From Alentia gelatinosa (taxonomy: Eukaryota > Annelida > Polychaeta > Phyllodocida > Polynoidae), in NCBI GenBank assembly GCA_950022655.1, contig OX465579.1, positions 135,107,118-135,171,117 of the forward strand: a stretch of DNA of 64,000 bases. The letters run 5' to 3'. Shown piece by piece: positions 1-10,657 of this stretch (its first letter is position 1; every line of letters begins with the position of its first letter). A program made the position numbers and the translations under genes. Under the pieces are notes generated by a model that was given only the letters and a program-made list of their open reading frames with translations, had not been told where the DNA came from and ran no database searches.

Positions 1-623
1 ACTTATTCACCTGCTGCCTCCCCCCATTATGAGATTAGGCAAAATTATGACACAAATAGTACATCAAATATGTTTCCCCTAAATAATGACACTTCCTAGG
101 ATGTAAAAAACTGTCAGTGCATTTATGAAGATGGTAAATGTAACACCAAGGCCCAATTTAAACCAATATTATGTGAACATCTATTTTAGCATATGCCCAT
201 TTCACCCAAACACCTCCCCCCTTTTAACTAATACTTGAATCTCTGTAAAAATAGAATCTACACAGAAAATTCCACTTCCTAGCACCTACTGCTTTTTTAT
301 TCTCTCTCAAATGAGGCATATTATATTATGATCGAGCCAGTTTTAGTGGTAGACATATGTCCATAAACTAGTTCTTAAAAATGGACCTGTGACTCAAAAA
401 GTCCCCCCAAACTGAAATCTCTCTTTGTTTTTTTAATCGATATCAAAATACTAAAACTGTAAGTTGTTGTATGGTCATTCTGTCCAAAACAGAAATCATA
501 TTCCTTTCTGAATTTGTTAGTTATAAAAAGGAAAAATATGGTCAAGTCCACTCGTGACTCAGAAGCAGGTGTATTACAGTAGGCTATACCCATAACCTTA
601 AGACCAACCGTCCACCTGCTAAT
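1..623. repeat. Dispersed repeat, copy 1 (truncated by window edge)
   Basis: This AT-rich stretch aligns almost end to end with 26537-27181 in the same orientation. Shared landmarks are CATTATGAGATT near the start, AATGACACTTCCTA, CTTCCTAGCACCTA, TTCTTAAAAATGGACCTGTG and GACCAACCGTCCACCTGC at the end. The two copies differ by scattered substitutions and small indels, so they are old. No open frame of note is conserved between them. It is probably a non-autonomous transposon or a degraded UTR of one. It lies to the left of the last visible exon of the coiled-coil gene, presumably in an intron. Confidence 0.75.
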
Positions 624-882
624 AGCAGTATGAAACAGCCCCCACCCTCAGGTGGGAACACACCTGACAGATAGAAAGTGCACATCAAATCAAAATCGAT
701 CTCACAGATTTAAAGGGAAATAAACCAATGGGAAGCTCTTACTAGGGTTAGGGAAAAACAGGTGCAAAGATGAGCATGCCCTAAAGGATTTCTCTCAAGA
801 CGTGCACGTGTCGTGATAGGATCTGGTGCCATGTTCAGCTATGTCATCATTTCGTATTAGGATGTTTTAAGTAAAGCTTTAC

Positions 883-964
883 CTTTACTTTGTATTCCGT
901 GTTGAATGATTTCATATTTTGCTCGTCTAGTTCTTGCAATCTCATGTTCAAGTCGTTACAGCGC
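883..964 (-). CDS. Coiled-coil gene, coding exon 5
   Basis: Acceptor TTTTGTTGTAG, donor AAG|GTAAAG. Encodes residues 236-263 (RCNDLNMRLQELDEQNMKS and a few more). The phase-2 entry matches the previous exon. Further exons must lie left of the window. Confidence 0.7.
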
Positions 965-3900
965 CTACAACAAAACAATTATACATAGGTGAGCTTAAAT
1001 AGAGAGTGCAGAGCTGATCCACTTAACCAGCAGTGGTGTGTAATCTACAGTGCAATTTGCACATACAATAAATCAAACTTTAAAAAAACTGAGTCGGGTT
1101 AATTTACTCAGTGTGCAGACCGTCAGCATATTATTATGCTGCCAGGAGCCAGGCCTGGCTGGACCACGGGCCGGGTGGTAAGTCTCTAGGCATTAATGCA
1201 AAGTTTAGTAACTTTTAGTCTATTTAAGATATCAGAAATCGCCTGTCTCCCCTACAAATTGATATAAAGCACTTGTAAATCAGCCTGGGGGATAGGTAGC
1301 ATCGATATTTTAAGGCCTGCTCAGAATCGGGAACAGTCGGTGAAAGTGCGTAAGGATGGGGACAGTCGGTCATTGGGTCGGATCTATTGGGCAAAGGTGG
1401 AATCAGCCAGTCTATGTGTCGATGTCATATAGGCTTAATGCAGTGGTGGCATTTTGTGCAATATTTCTTTATTCTTCATCTGTTTTTAAGGATTTGTGAT
1501 TTATGAGTTTTCTCTTACATAAAACTAGTGGTGAGATAGGTCTTAAATTGCTGACATAAATTTTGTGACTCACTTTCCGGGAACGCTGATTATAGGTAAG
1601 GTCAGAACGATGATAATAAAGAAAAATCATGTTGAGCAACAACAGCGGCACTGAAAATACATTGTACATATAAGCAACAGTTTACCACTCATCACTCACT
1701 TCTCAGAGGCCGCCAGCAGATCTTGTGCCTCGAGTAACTCACTCCTACAGTTGTCTATCTCCATTTGTTGATGCATCTTCTCACTCTGCAGTTCAATTAT
1801 TTCTGCTTGTGAAGTTTGCTGAAGCTGAAATCCGTCAATCTTAAGTTAATTATAAAGGTTTATTTCATGATATTTCACGAAAATAAGGCTGCCCTTGGTT
1901 TAAGAGCATAAACTCTGCAGGATTATATATTTCTTATTCATACATCTTGATCACGCTTGGAGCATTAACACCGAAAACCAAAGGTAACATAATGCATTTA
2001 TTTATACATCATTTCACTCATGCAGATTTGCTTTAACCTCATTATTACTAAATACGCCAACTAAGCGATCTTACAAATTGGATCATTACTTCAAGTATTA
2101 CCTGTATGGTGTATCAAAACAATGTCAAACTACATAGAAAGGTAAACTGCATAACTCCCACTTCCCTTAACATCTTATTCTCCGGAGAGAAAGGCTCCTT
2201 TCATGGCACCAATGAATGAAGCTGGGACCAGTAGTTAAAATTTGTCGAATGCAAAACACATAACACAAATCATTTGGTTGGGACTAGGGAAGCTAGCTTC
2301 AACAGTTAAAAAGACAACATTGGGACTGACCTCTGCCATGTTGCATTCGAGACCTATCTTGGCCCGCTGGAGAGCTGAGATCTCGGCCCTGGAGGAGGTC
2401 TTTGCTGAGGCAAGCTCCTTACGACACTCGGTCAGCTTCTGCTGCGACTCCTCCTCAAGTCGCATCACACGGAACAGCTGATTCTTTAGATCCTCTAATC
2501 GGTCCTTTTTATGCTAATGGTGAAAGAAGAGAGGGTGCAGATATTTAGTTTTCATAACTTTCTTAAACTAAACATTAAGATTGAAAACTAATAAAAAAGC
2601 ACTCAATTGGTCTATACATGGTGTCATGTACAGTGAGGCCCCCAACCCTCGACACTCGAGAAGACTACGAAGGTGATCCTTCTTTTATTGTATTATACAG
2701 TACTTAAAATTATTCACTACTTCGACTTGACACTTCAGTCTTTTAAAGTCTAAGTATGTTAAATGTCTATAATTTGACCGACCAAACTCATGAAAGCTCC
2801 AGCTGGTATGAAATGTTGGCATCCCCCACCACCACTGATAGACAATAGCACCCTGTCACCCTTTCTCGTAGCAGTATGAAAGTAGGGTATGTAACTATGG
2901 TTTCTTGTAACTGTGAACTCAATGTACTTTTATGTCTTGTAAACAAAGGATTTATTCCAATTCATTTTCTTTAAAATTACAAATAAATATAATTGCATCA
3001 TCGTGCAGGTATGTGCATGGAAACCAGCTATTTCGTACAACATATAATATCATGAATATTTTATTTAGAAGACTTACGGAACTCTCCTGTTTGATATTCT
3101 GAATGTCCTTTTCCATTTCTATGCGCTGACGTTCTTGTGAGGTCTTTAATTTGGAAATCTGCTGTTGCATTTTGGCGATAGTAGCTGTCGCCTCTATCAG
3201 CTCACCCCTTTTCTTCTTTATTTCGTGGTCTTTTTCTGTCAATATAGAAATATCGACCTTTTTTCGTGAATTAAAACGAAACGGTTTCGTTTATCAGTAA
3301 CGAAGCATGTGAAACAAATATTACGTGGCTAGATCTGGCTACAAACCGCGATGTGGGTGACCGCGATGTGGGTGACAGTTTGAGTTGTCATCCCCTTTTA
3401 TAGTTTTGTACCATGTGACCTCTCTCGGCCAATCAGAAGCAAGATGTCGATTACGGACGACATTTGTTTTCGTTCTGTTGTCAGGGCATATGTATCGATG
3501 ACGACTGTGTCAACAGATTGTTTATGGGCCCTGACATATGTTCTGAGGCCTGTGGTGGCCTCAAAGGTTCATACGGTTTCATCTATGAGAATCATCAGGC
3601 TGCATTCTATTTGAAAAGACTGCTGAAGCAGTGGTTTTCATACGCGGTAACAGACTCTAGGCGAGTTTGTTTTTGTCAACATCCTATCAGGTTGCTAAGG
3701 GGCAGCACGGTGACAGAGAGCTGACAGTGGGGAAAGAATGGGTGTTTCCCGGTTCTGTTTGTTTAGACTAGCGAATAAACAAGAGGATTGAGGTGGGATT
3801 ACTGTAAAAACTGGCAGTAAAAACAAAACATGGTACCTGCACTATCCAGAGTGGAGTGCATTTAACTATAAGGAAAGAGGCAGGTCCCTCTACGCGACAG

Positions 3901-4534
3901 CATTTCGATTAGCATAAAAAAATTTAAACGTGGCTATATGGTGCTGTCGCTAGGGTCCCGGTGAGTCTGTTAGTGTTTCAGAAAAAGTAACGAAGCATGT
4001 GGAGTAGAATCTTAATTCCACTCCCTTTAATGGTAAAGGTGAGCATATAACTGTAATAATCTGTGCAGTCTACTCTTTAGAGAACACTTTACTCTTTACA
4101 TAATCGATTCAACATACGTCACAGTTGCAGGGTGTACTGCAGCGTATTATGGACTGAACTAAACCCAAGAATTGAAATATATAGTTATGGTATCTGGTAG
4201 TTAAATAGTGGGTAGTGGTTTACTGAGTTCCCATACATTTTCAATGGTGACTTTGTATACGATAGATAATAAAAGTACAGAATTTATACTTGCCTATTAT
4301 TGAGGCGATGGACATAGACGATGATGACTTGCTGTACTTGGATGCTGATGGGTAGTCATCGTCTGAGAAAAGCACGGAAGACCTATCGAAGTTGAGCTGA
4401 ACTGGTTCACCTCCCAAATTACTCCTGACGCTGCTATGATGAGCGCGCTTGGTAGTTTCCATACTTTTGGCCATAAATACCTGAAAATCCTTCTTCATTT
4501 TGAGGATTTCCGTACAGTCATCTTGATTCGCCAT
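883..4534 (-). CDS. Unidentified coiled-coil protein, 5' part of gene (5 coding exons, continues beyond left edge)
   Basis: Five exons join in frame: 4534-4294, 3235-3078, 2513-2331, 1824-1700 and 964-883 (intron phases 1, 0, 0, 2, and 0 at the last donor), giving the first 263 residues. The start ATG at 4534 has a strong context (AAGATGG). Residues 1-80 are polar and end in a serine-rich stretch (SKSSSSMSIAS). From residue 81 on the protein is continuous heptad-like coiled coil rich in K, E, Q, L and R with no catalytic motif. I do not recognise the family with certainty. The spacing of the coiled coil after a short N-terminus resembles MAD1-type checkpoint proteins, but this is a guess. All splice phases agree, which supports a real expressed gene. 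The 3' part lies outside the window. Confidence 0.72.
1160..1443. repeat. Dispersed repeat, second family, copy 1
   Basis: Similar over most of its length to 24870-25270. Shared blocks include GCCGGGTG, CTCCCCTACAAATTGAT, GGCCTGCTCAGAATCGGGAA, CAGTCGGTGAA and CGGGCAAAGGTG (TGGGCAAAGGTG here). It sits in an intron of the coiled-coil gene. The other copy is about 120 bp longer because a segment around AGTGCGTA is duplicated there. Confidence 0.65.
1700..1824 (-). CDS. Coiled-coil gene, coding exon 4
   Basis: Acceptor GGATTTCAG, donor GAGAA|GTGAGT. Encodes residues 195-235 in the same coiled-coil style and ends in phase 2. Confidence 0.72.
2331..2513 (-). CDS. Coiled-coil gene, coding exon 3
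   Basis: Acceptor CACCATTAG, donor GAG|GTCAGT. Encodes residues 134-194 with regular leucine heptads (for example EEESQQKLTECRKEL). Both boundaries are phase 0. Confidence 0.75.
3078..3235 (-). CDS. Coiled-coil gene, coding exon 2
   Basis: Acceptor TTGACAG, donor TCC|GTAAGT. Encodes residues 81-133, beginning EKDHEIKKKRGEL, a basic and acidic coiled-coil segment. Confidence 0.75.
4216..4272. repeat. Short dispersed repeat (about 57 bp), copy 1
   Basis: GTGGTTTACTGAG, ACATTTTCAATGG and GACTTTGTATACGAT recur in the same order at 40035-40090. The sequence touches the intron just downstream of exon 1 of the coiled-coil gene. Confidence 0.6.
4294..4534 (-). CDS. Coiled-coil gene, coding exon 1
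   Basis: Encodes residues 1-80 plus one base. The splice donor reads AATAG|GCAAGT, a GC rather than GT donor but with otherwise perfect consensus. The next exon joins in frame only if this site is used. An earlier in-frame ATG at 4577-4579 would add 15 residues (hydrophobic and basic); I prefer 4534 because of its better initiation context. Confidence 0.72.
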
Positions 4535-5568
4535 CTTTCTGATGCAAATCAAACGATATCCTTCAAAAGTTGAAAACAATACAATTGTTTATGTACAAGA
4601 TATGGCTTACGATGTAAAGGGAGGGCTTCCTTGTACATCTATTTATCCTACCCCTAATAAAAAAACTCCATAGGCTTAACATTGGGTCACTGTATTCGGT
4701 CTGGAGTTTAGAAAAATGAAAAATATCGCTCTAGTGGGATACACTTGACAAATGACGTCATTTGTTAATGTAGAAGTAATTTTTTTTCTAATTAGTAAGC
4801 ATTTATGTGTAAATAATAACTAAAGTAAAAACATTCTCTGAAATAACAATAAGAAAATATCACATCATTTTCAACCAAGCCTTTCTTCTCCATCTTATGC
4901 CAACCATGACAGTGCTTTAACATATGGCCGATATAACATAAAGGTTTTTTTTTGCTACTTTTCAATTTGGTCTATTTTGACTTCTATTATGAGTACAACA
5001 AAAGTTAAGGTATCAAAATGATTGTAAAAGAAATTTGTACTTGATTGTATTGGGTTTTAATTTTGTTTCCGTATGGAATTCTATGGAATCTTCACTGGCC
5101 CAGTTCTGCAGAACTGTGTTCAACGTGCCCCCTATCCAATGTAACGGGAACTCATTTAGCCATTTGAAATTGAGGCCAAAATCTACCAGACATAGTGGTA
5201 GTGGAGTACCTGCTGTGCGCCGTGGGACCCTGTGTCAGTCACTCAGTGTGTGGTCGTTGGCCGGCTAAAATAAGGTGGTTGGTAGCCAGTATACCCGGCC
5301 CTGTCCCCAAACAGGACCGGGTGTTGACTCCATACACACCAACCCTTTCTTGTCAATCCAGACTGGCCGCAGTCTGACATGTCAGTATGAAAAACAAATT
5401 GAATCGATAAATGTATACCCATTTGTCTTCGCCAACCTTCAAAATAGCTTTCGCTTACCTCATAACTGTGTTTTAGAGGTAGTTTTCCAGTAAATCTTGG
5501 CTGGTTCTCAAATCCAGCCATTTTGTTCAGTTTGCCTCACTGGTTCCCTAACTACAAAGTGCCTTGCC

Positions 5569-5631
5569 TAAAAACATAAGATAGCTGTTCACCCCTGAAT
5601 GGAGATCAGGGGTGAATACTTTACCTAGGTG
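5569..5631. repeat. Short hairpin repeat (TTCACCCCT / AGGGGTGAA), copy 1
   Basis: The arms TTCACCCCTGA and TCAGGGGTGAA flank a short loop containing ATGGAG, followed by TACTTTACCTAG. A second copy lies inverted at 32262-32325 and a partial third at 62245-62300. Confidence 0.6.
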
Positions 5632-7296
5632 TTGGAGGAGGAGCTCAAACAATACAGGTGTTGCCGTTCAGCGCTGCCTAACGGCCCACTGAGTAGTAAC
5701 GCGGCTGCTCGGACAAACACGTCTGAGTCAGGCCATATGCCCACAGAGCCACACAGTAACCACACCTAAAGTGAATGGTGGGTGTGATTACAGGAGTGTT
5801 GTTTTTTGACAGATTTAATTGTTGAAGCAAACTAGGATATTGTATCAATGAGTCTGAGCTGTCTAAACTTTATAGTTGATAAGTATGTTGGTTTTAACTT
5901 GGAAAAAGATAAGCATATTATAGCTAGGCATGCCAATGTATTAGTGTGTATGCAGCTTAGGTGTCCCTGTGTTATCTAAGGTATTTCTATGGTATCATTG
6001 AGGTGATATGCATGTATGACATACCAAATTGTTGCTGGAATACCATAGAATCGGCGTAATTATTTTTATTTCTCTGTAAATAATATACACGGGTATTTTG
6101 AACGTAAAACGCTCATACACTCAGTGATTCAATGCTAAAGAATAAGTTGCCAGGTGAATGTTTGGCTTCAGCCTTGGCGTAACTAAGCAGATAGGGTGCG
6201 ACACCGGCCAGTGGAAAAAGGCCTATTCGCACATTTCCTGCCAGCTAGTCGCCCAGCGCCGGGCCGACCGCCTGTTAAAGGCCTAGTTTGGTGGAACAGC
6301 CCCTTTAGTTGTATGCATAGTTACAACTACTTTATGGAAGAACGCCTATCATTTATGGTGCCATTGCCATTGCCATTGTCAGTGATTATTCAATTCATTG
6401 TAGGCTATGTCGCTATCAAAGTTACTCAATAAAAACAAAAAACAAAAAACCTACGAGTCATAACATCAATTCGAGAATCACAGTACTAGTAGTAGAAACT
6501 CGTCAGACCTAGTGCTACTCTGTTCGTTCCTCACTAGAAACAGACTGTCAGTGTCACATAGACCCTATTATCAGGCTTATGTTGCGATAGCCTGAGAACA
6601 AAAACAGTGAGGTTCAAGCGGTATTAAAGGGCTTTGAAGTTGAAGCCTCTCTAGGCTGTAGTCTGTACACAGTACTACAGTGAATGATAGTGTGAAGAAC
6701 ACAGAACAGTGATTAGGTAGCAAGTAATTTTGAGGTCGCGATGGGAACAATAGATTTCCTTTGGAAAAATGGCAGTAACTTGGAATCACTGTGTGTTTGG
6801 GTCCATGAGAATCTTATCTTTGTCATCGGGTAGATATATAGAAACTATAAACTGAGTATTTAAAACACAACAAGGGAAAGATTACGTACCTCGCGCCGCT
6901 AGCTAAGTGTCGCACAGAAATGTTAACACACAGATAGTTTACATTCTAGTTCAAGGGGTTAACAGCAGATGGCAGAGTGTGTCGGAAGTCAAATGTTCCA
7001 CAAAGTGGATTTTCTGTGACAAAAGCCCGTCTATGCGTCTTATTTTTCAGATAGTCCAAAAAGTGTTCAGAGGAACATATTTATGGGAGGAAGTTATGGG
7101 TGATAGTACGCTGGTTCCCGGGGTATCCGCTAGGGGGCTCGGCACTTCATCGGCGGTAGCAGCCGGGCGTAGCAGCCTCACCACGGAGTGGTCACAACCT
7201 CAACGGCGCGCAAGCAAACGACTGCCGTCAATAAAGCGTGCAGCGACCAGTGTGCAAACGACTGGATCAGGCGTGGGTTTGCATGTTTCTCTTAGT

Positions 7297-7347
7297 CCGA
7301 GAAACTTTGACTGCACCGCTAAACAGTCAGAGCCTCTCGGACTAGTT
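7297..7347. repeat. Short palindrome of the AGTCCGAGA...CTGACTG family, copy 1
   Basis: The arms TTAGTCCGAGA plus CTTTGACTG and CAGTCAGAG plus TCTCGGACTA are inverted around a roughly 10-base loop containing CCGCTAAA. Similar palindromes occur at 58476-58556 and 60108-60160, with related half-sites at 59199-59219, 59604-59620 and 61242-61292. Confidence 0.6.
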
Positions 7348-7600
7348 TCTCTGTACAGTACTCCAATAAGAATAGTGATTTCCAGATCTAATCTAGTTGA
7401 ATATTTTTTTGGCCAGTACTGGCAGTAGGCCTGGTTCCGCCAACACCCAAGATATAGCGAGATTAGTCCCGATTTGGTTGTCTTGCTAGATGCACCAGAA
7501 AAAAGTCTCCCCCACCGAGGTAAAACCGTAAATTATTCACACCTAATCTGTCCGTCCTCTCCATTTAGGGGACTAACACAGGGCTGGGTACACTGGTTAA

Positions 7601-7622
7601 CCCCCCCCCCCCCCCCCCCCCC
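7601..7622. repeat. Poly(C) tract, 22 bases
   Basis: An uninterrupted run of 22 C. Similar C or G runs of 11-20 bases occur at 26938, 28872, 29691, 34000, 35118, 50129 and 61937. Lengths of such runs are unreliable in assemblies. Confidence 0.9.
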
Positions 7623-8149
7623 ATGGAGATGACCCAACAAATCTCCCAATGGAAATTGTGCCCCTCCCCCCTTATATAATGAATCCTCCCCATTTCATCA
7701 TTAAAGGCATATCGGATAATTTGGAGAAAAAATTAAAACCCATGTCATTTTTCTGAAAATGGAATAGGCTACAATGATCTCTAAGTACCATAGAGCACGT
7801 ATCTGACTTAAAAAGCGGGGGTCATCGTGCTAGATTTTGATTTAGAGATCAATTAACATAATTTTATATTAGAATATATAGATTATAAAAAGTTGTTTTT
7901 CACATAGTAAAACCACGGACTTGTATTACATGGATTGGCAACCGACCGCCTTTGGCCCGTAGGTGTTGGACTCGGCATTGTCTTAGGGTTCTCTCTGTAG
8001 CCAGAAGTCGGCGCTATAGTCGCCGACGTGTTTCCGTTTTTTCACACCAGGCGGCGCCACGTTCGCACACGCGGAAATAGGTGTTAGAGGCTTCTCTCAC
8101 TCACTTTGACACCTCCCCTACCTGGGGTTAGTGGTGGGAGTGGGTTCAA

Positions 8150-8660
8150 AGACTAAGAATAATTTTAACTGTTCTGAATAGGTATTATATTGGGGAAGAC
8201 AGCTAAATACTTTAGAAAGGGCTGATTGAGTGGGAACATTTTTGAAACTTTGACTTTTCAACGGTGAATCCCTCAAAATCAGTCATTTCTCGGTGGCGCT
8301 GTCATCTAAAGTCACCCAAACTCTGCCGTTAGTTTGGAAAAACCCAGAAGGGCTAGGAATATAATTTTAACTGTTCTGAATAGGTGTTATATTGGGGAAG
8401 ACAGCTAAATACTTTAGAAAGGCCTCATTGAGTGGGAACATTTTTGAAACTTTGACTTTTCACTTGAAAACCTGTCAAAATCAGTCATTTCTCGGTGGCG
8501 CCGTCATCTAAAGTCACCCAAACTCTGCCGTTCGTTTGGAAAAACCCAGAAGGGCTAGGAATATAACTTTAACTGTTCTGAATAGGTATTATATTGGGGA
8601 AGACAGCTAAATACTTCAGAAAGGCCTGATTGAGTGGGAACATTTTTGAAACTTTGACTT
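8150..8660. repeat. 202-bp tandem repeat, about 2.5 copies
   Basis: The landmark AATTTTAACTGTTCTGAATA begins at 8161 and 8363, and in a variant form at 8565, an exact 202-bp spacing. Each unit also contains TTGGGGAAGACAGCTAAATA and a CTCGGTGGCGC motif. No coding potential is seen. Confidence 0.88.
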
Positions 8661-9324
8661 CATACATCCCCACATTATGTAGGATGTATGGATATATGGA
8701 TGTTGAGATGTAGGATGTAGGGATGTAGGATTTATCGCACCCCTTGTACAAGCTTCGCCATAGAAATAACATTAGGAAAAAATACTCAACGATCACCCCC
8801 CTAAAGTGACACTACTACGCCACGGCCGTGGTGTGGTGAATGTGAGGTGGATGCTCAACATCCATATATCCATACATGTATCCCACATAATGTGGGGATG
8901 TATGGATGTGGAGATGTGGGGATGTATAGATGTGGAGATGTGGGATGTGGGATGTGGGATGTTGGGAAGTAGGATGTGGGGATGTATCCATGGATGTAAT
9001 GATGCAGGGATGTAGGGATGTGGGGAAGTAGGATGTGGGGATGTATGGATATATGGATGTGGAGATGTAGGATGTAGGGATGTGGGGATGTAGGATGTGG
9101 GGATGTATGGATGTAGTGATTTAGGGATGTGGGGATGTAGGGATGTGGGGATGTAGGATGTGGGGATGTATGGATGTAGGGATGTGGGGATGTGGGAAAG
9201 TAGGATGTAGGGATGTAGGATAAATGGATGTGGAGATGTGGGGATGTAGGATGTCGGGATGTGGGGATGTAGGGATGTATGGATGTGGGGATGTAGGATG
9301 TAGGGATGTAGGATGTAGGGTAGT
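8661..9324. repeat. GATGTGGG-type minisatellite with an inverted block
   Basis: Built from 7-9-bp units such as GGGATGTA, GGGGATGT and GGATGTAG in irregular order. The block at about 8661-8735 recurs as its inverse near 8855-8900 (TACATCC/CATAATGTGGGGATGTA), so the array starts with a large imperfect inverted repeat. Frames read through it are repeat artefacts. Confidence 0.85.
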
Positions 9325-9438
9325 ATAGTGGAGGGGCAGTATGGTAGAGGGGCAGTATGGCGAAGGGGCAGTATGGTGGAGGGGCAGTATAATGGAGGGG
9401 CAGTGTAGTAGAGGGGCAGTATGGGAAAGGGGCAGTAT
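9325..9438. repeat. 16-bp minisatellite, left part (interrupted by the retrotransposon)
   Basis: About seven units of GGGCAGTATGGTGGAG with variants. It resumes at 19748 on the other side of the LTR element, so both parts were once one array. The last four bases (GTAT, 9435-9438) are the target-site duplication. Confidence 0.9.
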
Positions 9439-9690
9439 TGTAAGAATATTACATCTGAACCTTAATATCAGAGAACTTACCTTAGAGGATGAGACTTAGC
9501 TTCAGCAAGGTGTGTGTCCACTTATAAAGCTCAGAGTCGTCTGCCCTCCGCCTATGGAGAGCGCCTCACGCACGTGCGGCGACACGGGAATCCCTGCGAT
9601 GACGTCATCGCGCCCGAGGCTGAATAAGCCTCAGGGGGAATCCCCGGTATTTCCGCTAACGCTAAAACGGCCGCCCGCACTCGTACAACA
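9439..9690 (-). repeat. 3' LTR of the retrotransposon
   Basis: 252 bp. On minus it starts TGTTGTACGAG and ends ATTCTTACA. It holds a TATA-like CTTTATAAG (9521-9529, read on minus), a full CRE palindrome TGACGTCA (9600-9607), an E-box CACGTG (9571-9576) and a consensus splice donor AAG|GTAAGT close to its end. Confidence 0.95.
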
Positions 9691-9703
9691 CTCTTCCCCA
9701 TTC
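9691..9703 (-). other. Polypurine tract of the retrotransposon
   Basis: Read on minus the sequence directly before the 3' LTR is GAATGGGGAAGAG, the expected plus-strand priming site for reverse transcription. Confidence 0.8.
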
Positions 9704-9855
9704 TGTTTTTAAAAGGCCAGGGGTCAGCCTTCAGGTCTTCGAGGCGCCGGGCTTGAAGCCCAGCTTGACGTCCCAGACATTAAGCCCAGGTATGACTAGC
9801 ACAACTACATGGGCATTGAGCCCAGCCTTCCGACTACATGGCCCGACTTGAGGGC

Positions 9856-10657
9856 CTATTGCTGAGGGCTGAAGAACACCTCAGCATTCGTCGCAGCCAA
9901 TCTGAGGACAGTGCTAGCAGGCAGGCTCCTCAGCTCTCCTATGCGCCTGGCTACTTCCAAGATGGATTCTGGACAATGCTGGCGACGATGTATTCCCGGG
10001 GGACAGAAGTGTGGACTGTCTGTTTCTAGGAGCAGCCTGTCCAAGCGGAGGTTCTGTACCACCTTCTCCAGCTCTGCATGGTGATTGGGGTGCAACAGCA
10101 GAGCCGAGATGCTGAAGGACACTTCCGGAAACATATGCTCCCAGGCCCTCTGCTCTACAAGGCCCCCCGCTGAAACTGTGGAGTTGGACTCTATGCTGTT
10201 TAGGCAGCACCTGCCCCAGGACCTGCCGGCACCTACGACCAGCACTGCAGTCCCCATCATCCCGTGCGTGGATGACGACAGGGAGGCCCTTTTTTGCAGC
10301 GAGTGCGGCAAGGTTGTTGAGTGCCACCTCTTGGGCAAGGACCTGTTCTTCAGTTGTAGGATGGTGCAGGTCCATGCCTATCTCGCCAATTGCCACTATG
10401 TCCTCAGTGGCAGCCTTGTGGGCCCTACTTAGCAGTGCCTCCAGATGGTCCAGCCTCTCAGGAACCACGGTAGGATGGATCCCAACTGCTCGTCTCACCC
10501 TCACTCCCGGGAGGTCAGCCTTGTACCCCCAGTCTCCTGGGAAGCACTGGACATCGACCACTGTGAGAGCCGACAGTTTGCGCCGTCAGCTCTCATCGTA
10601 AACGGATGACCTGGGTGATTTCTTTGCCAGCTGCCGAAGGTGGCAATGTGTGTCGAA
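9856..10657 (-). pseudogene. TatD-family metal-dependent nuclease domain inside the retrotransposon (broken copy)
   Basis: This is the C-terminal domain of the element's third coding region. TatD proteins are TIM-barrel nucleases of the amidohydrolase superfamily. In order I see DTHCHL (about 10654), an AVGIHP segment, GEIGMD (about 10387), PVVIHARD (about 10273), LHSFSG (about 10180) and LLLETDSP (about 10035). These correspond to the HxH, Glu, His, His and Asp metal-binding positions of the family. Two breaks lie inside it. One is an in-frame TGA at 10586-10588. The other is a frame change at a run of six G (plus-strand C, 10163-10168), after which the last third is read in another frame. 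It ends at 9856. The position downstream of integrase is where env or accessory genes sit. A role in processing element or host DNA is inference only. Confidence is high for the fold and low for function. Confidence 0.8.

Larger units (their letters stand above)
4535..8149. other. Non-coding stretch upstream of the coiled-coil gene
   Basis: No supported gene. It should hold the promoter and any untranslated first exon of the minus-strand gene starting at 4534, but I see no clear TATA or initiator. It contains a short hairpin repeat (5569-5631), a palindrome of the AGTCCGAGA family (7297-7347) and a 22-base C run (7601-7622). An open frame at 6907-7428 (plus) has no recognisable domain and overlaps the palindrome, so I do not call it. 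Confidence 0.6.

Noticed and set aside
3360..3440. CCAAT box and TATA-like stretch suggesting a promoter
   Set aside because: It lies in intron 1 of the minus-strand gene with no gene starting from it; the motifs are common by chance.
3464..3724. 86-codon plus-strand frame starting in intron 1 of the coiled-coil gene
   Set aside because: Low-complexity mixture with an internal inverted repeat (GTCAGGGCATATG / GGCCCTGACATATG); looks like a repeat, not a gene.
6907..7428. 173-codon plus-strand frame
   Set aside because: No recognisable domain, it overlaps a palindromic repeat, and it has no splice or start support.
8806..9015. Plus-strand frame in the GATGT minisatellite
   Set aside because: Repeat artefact.
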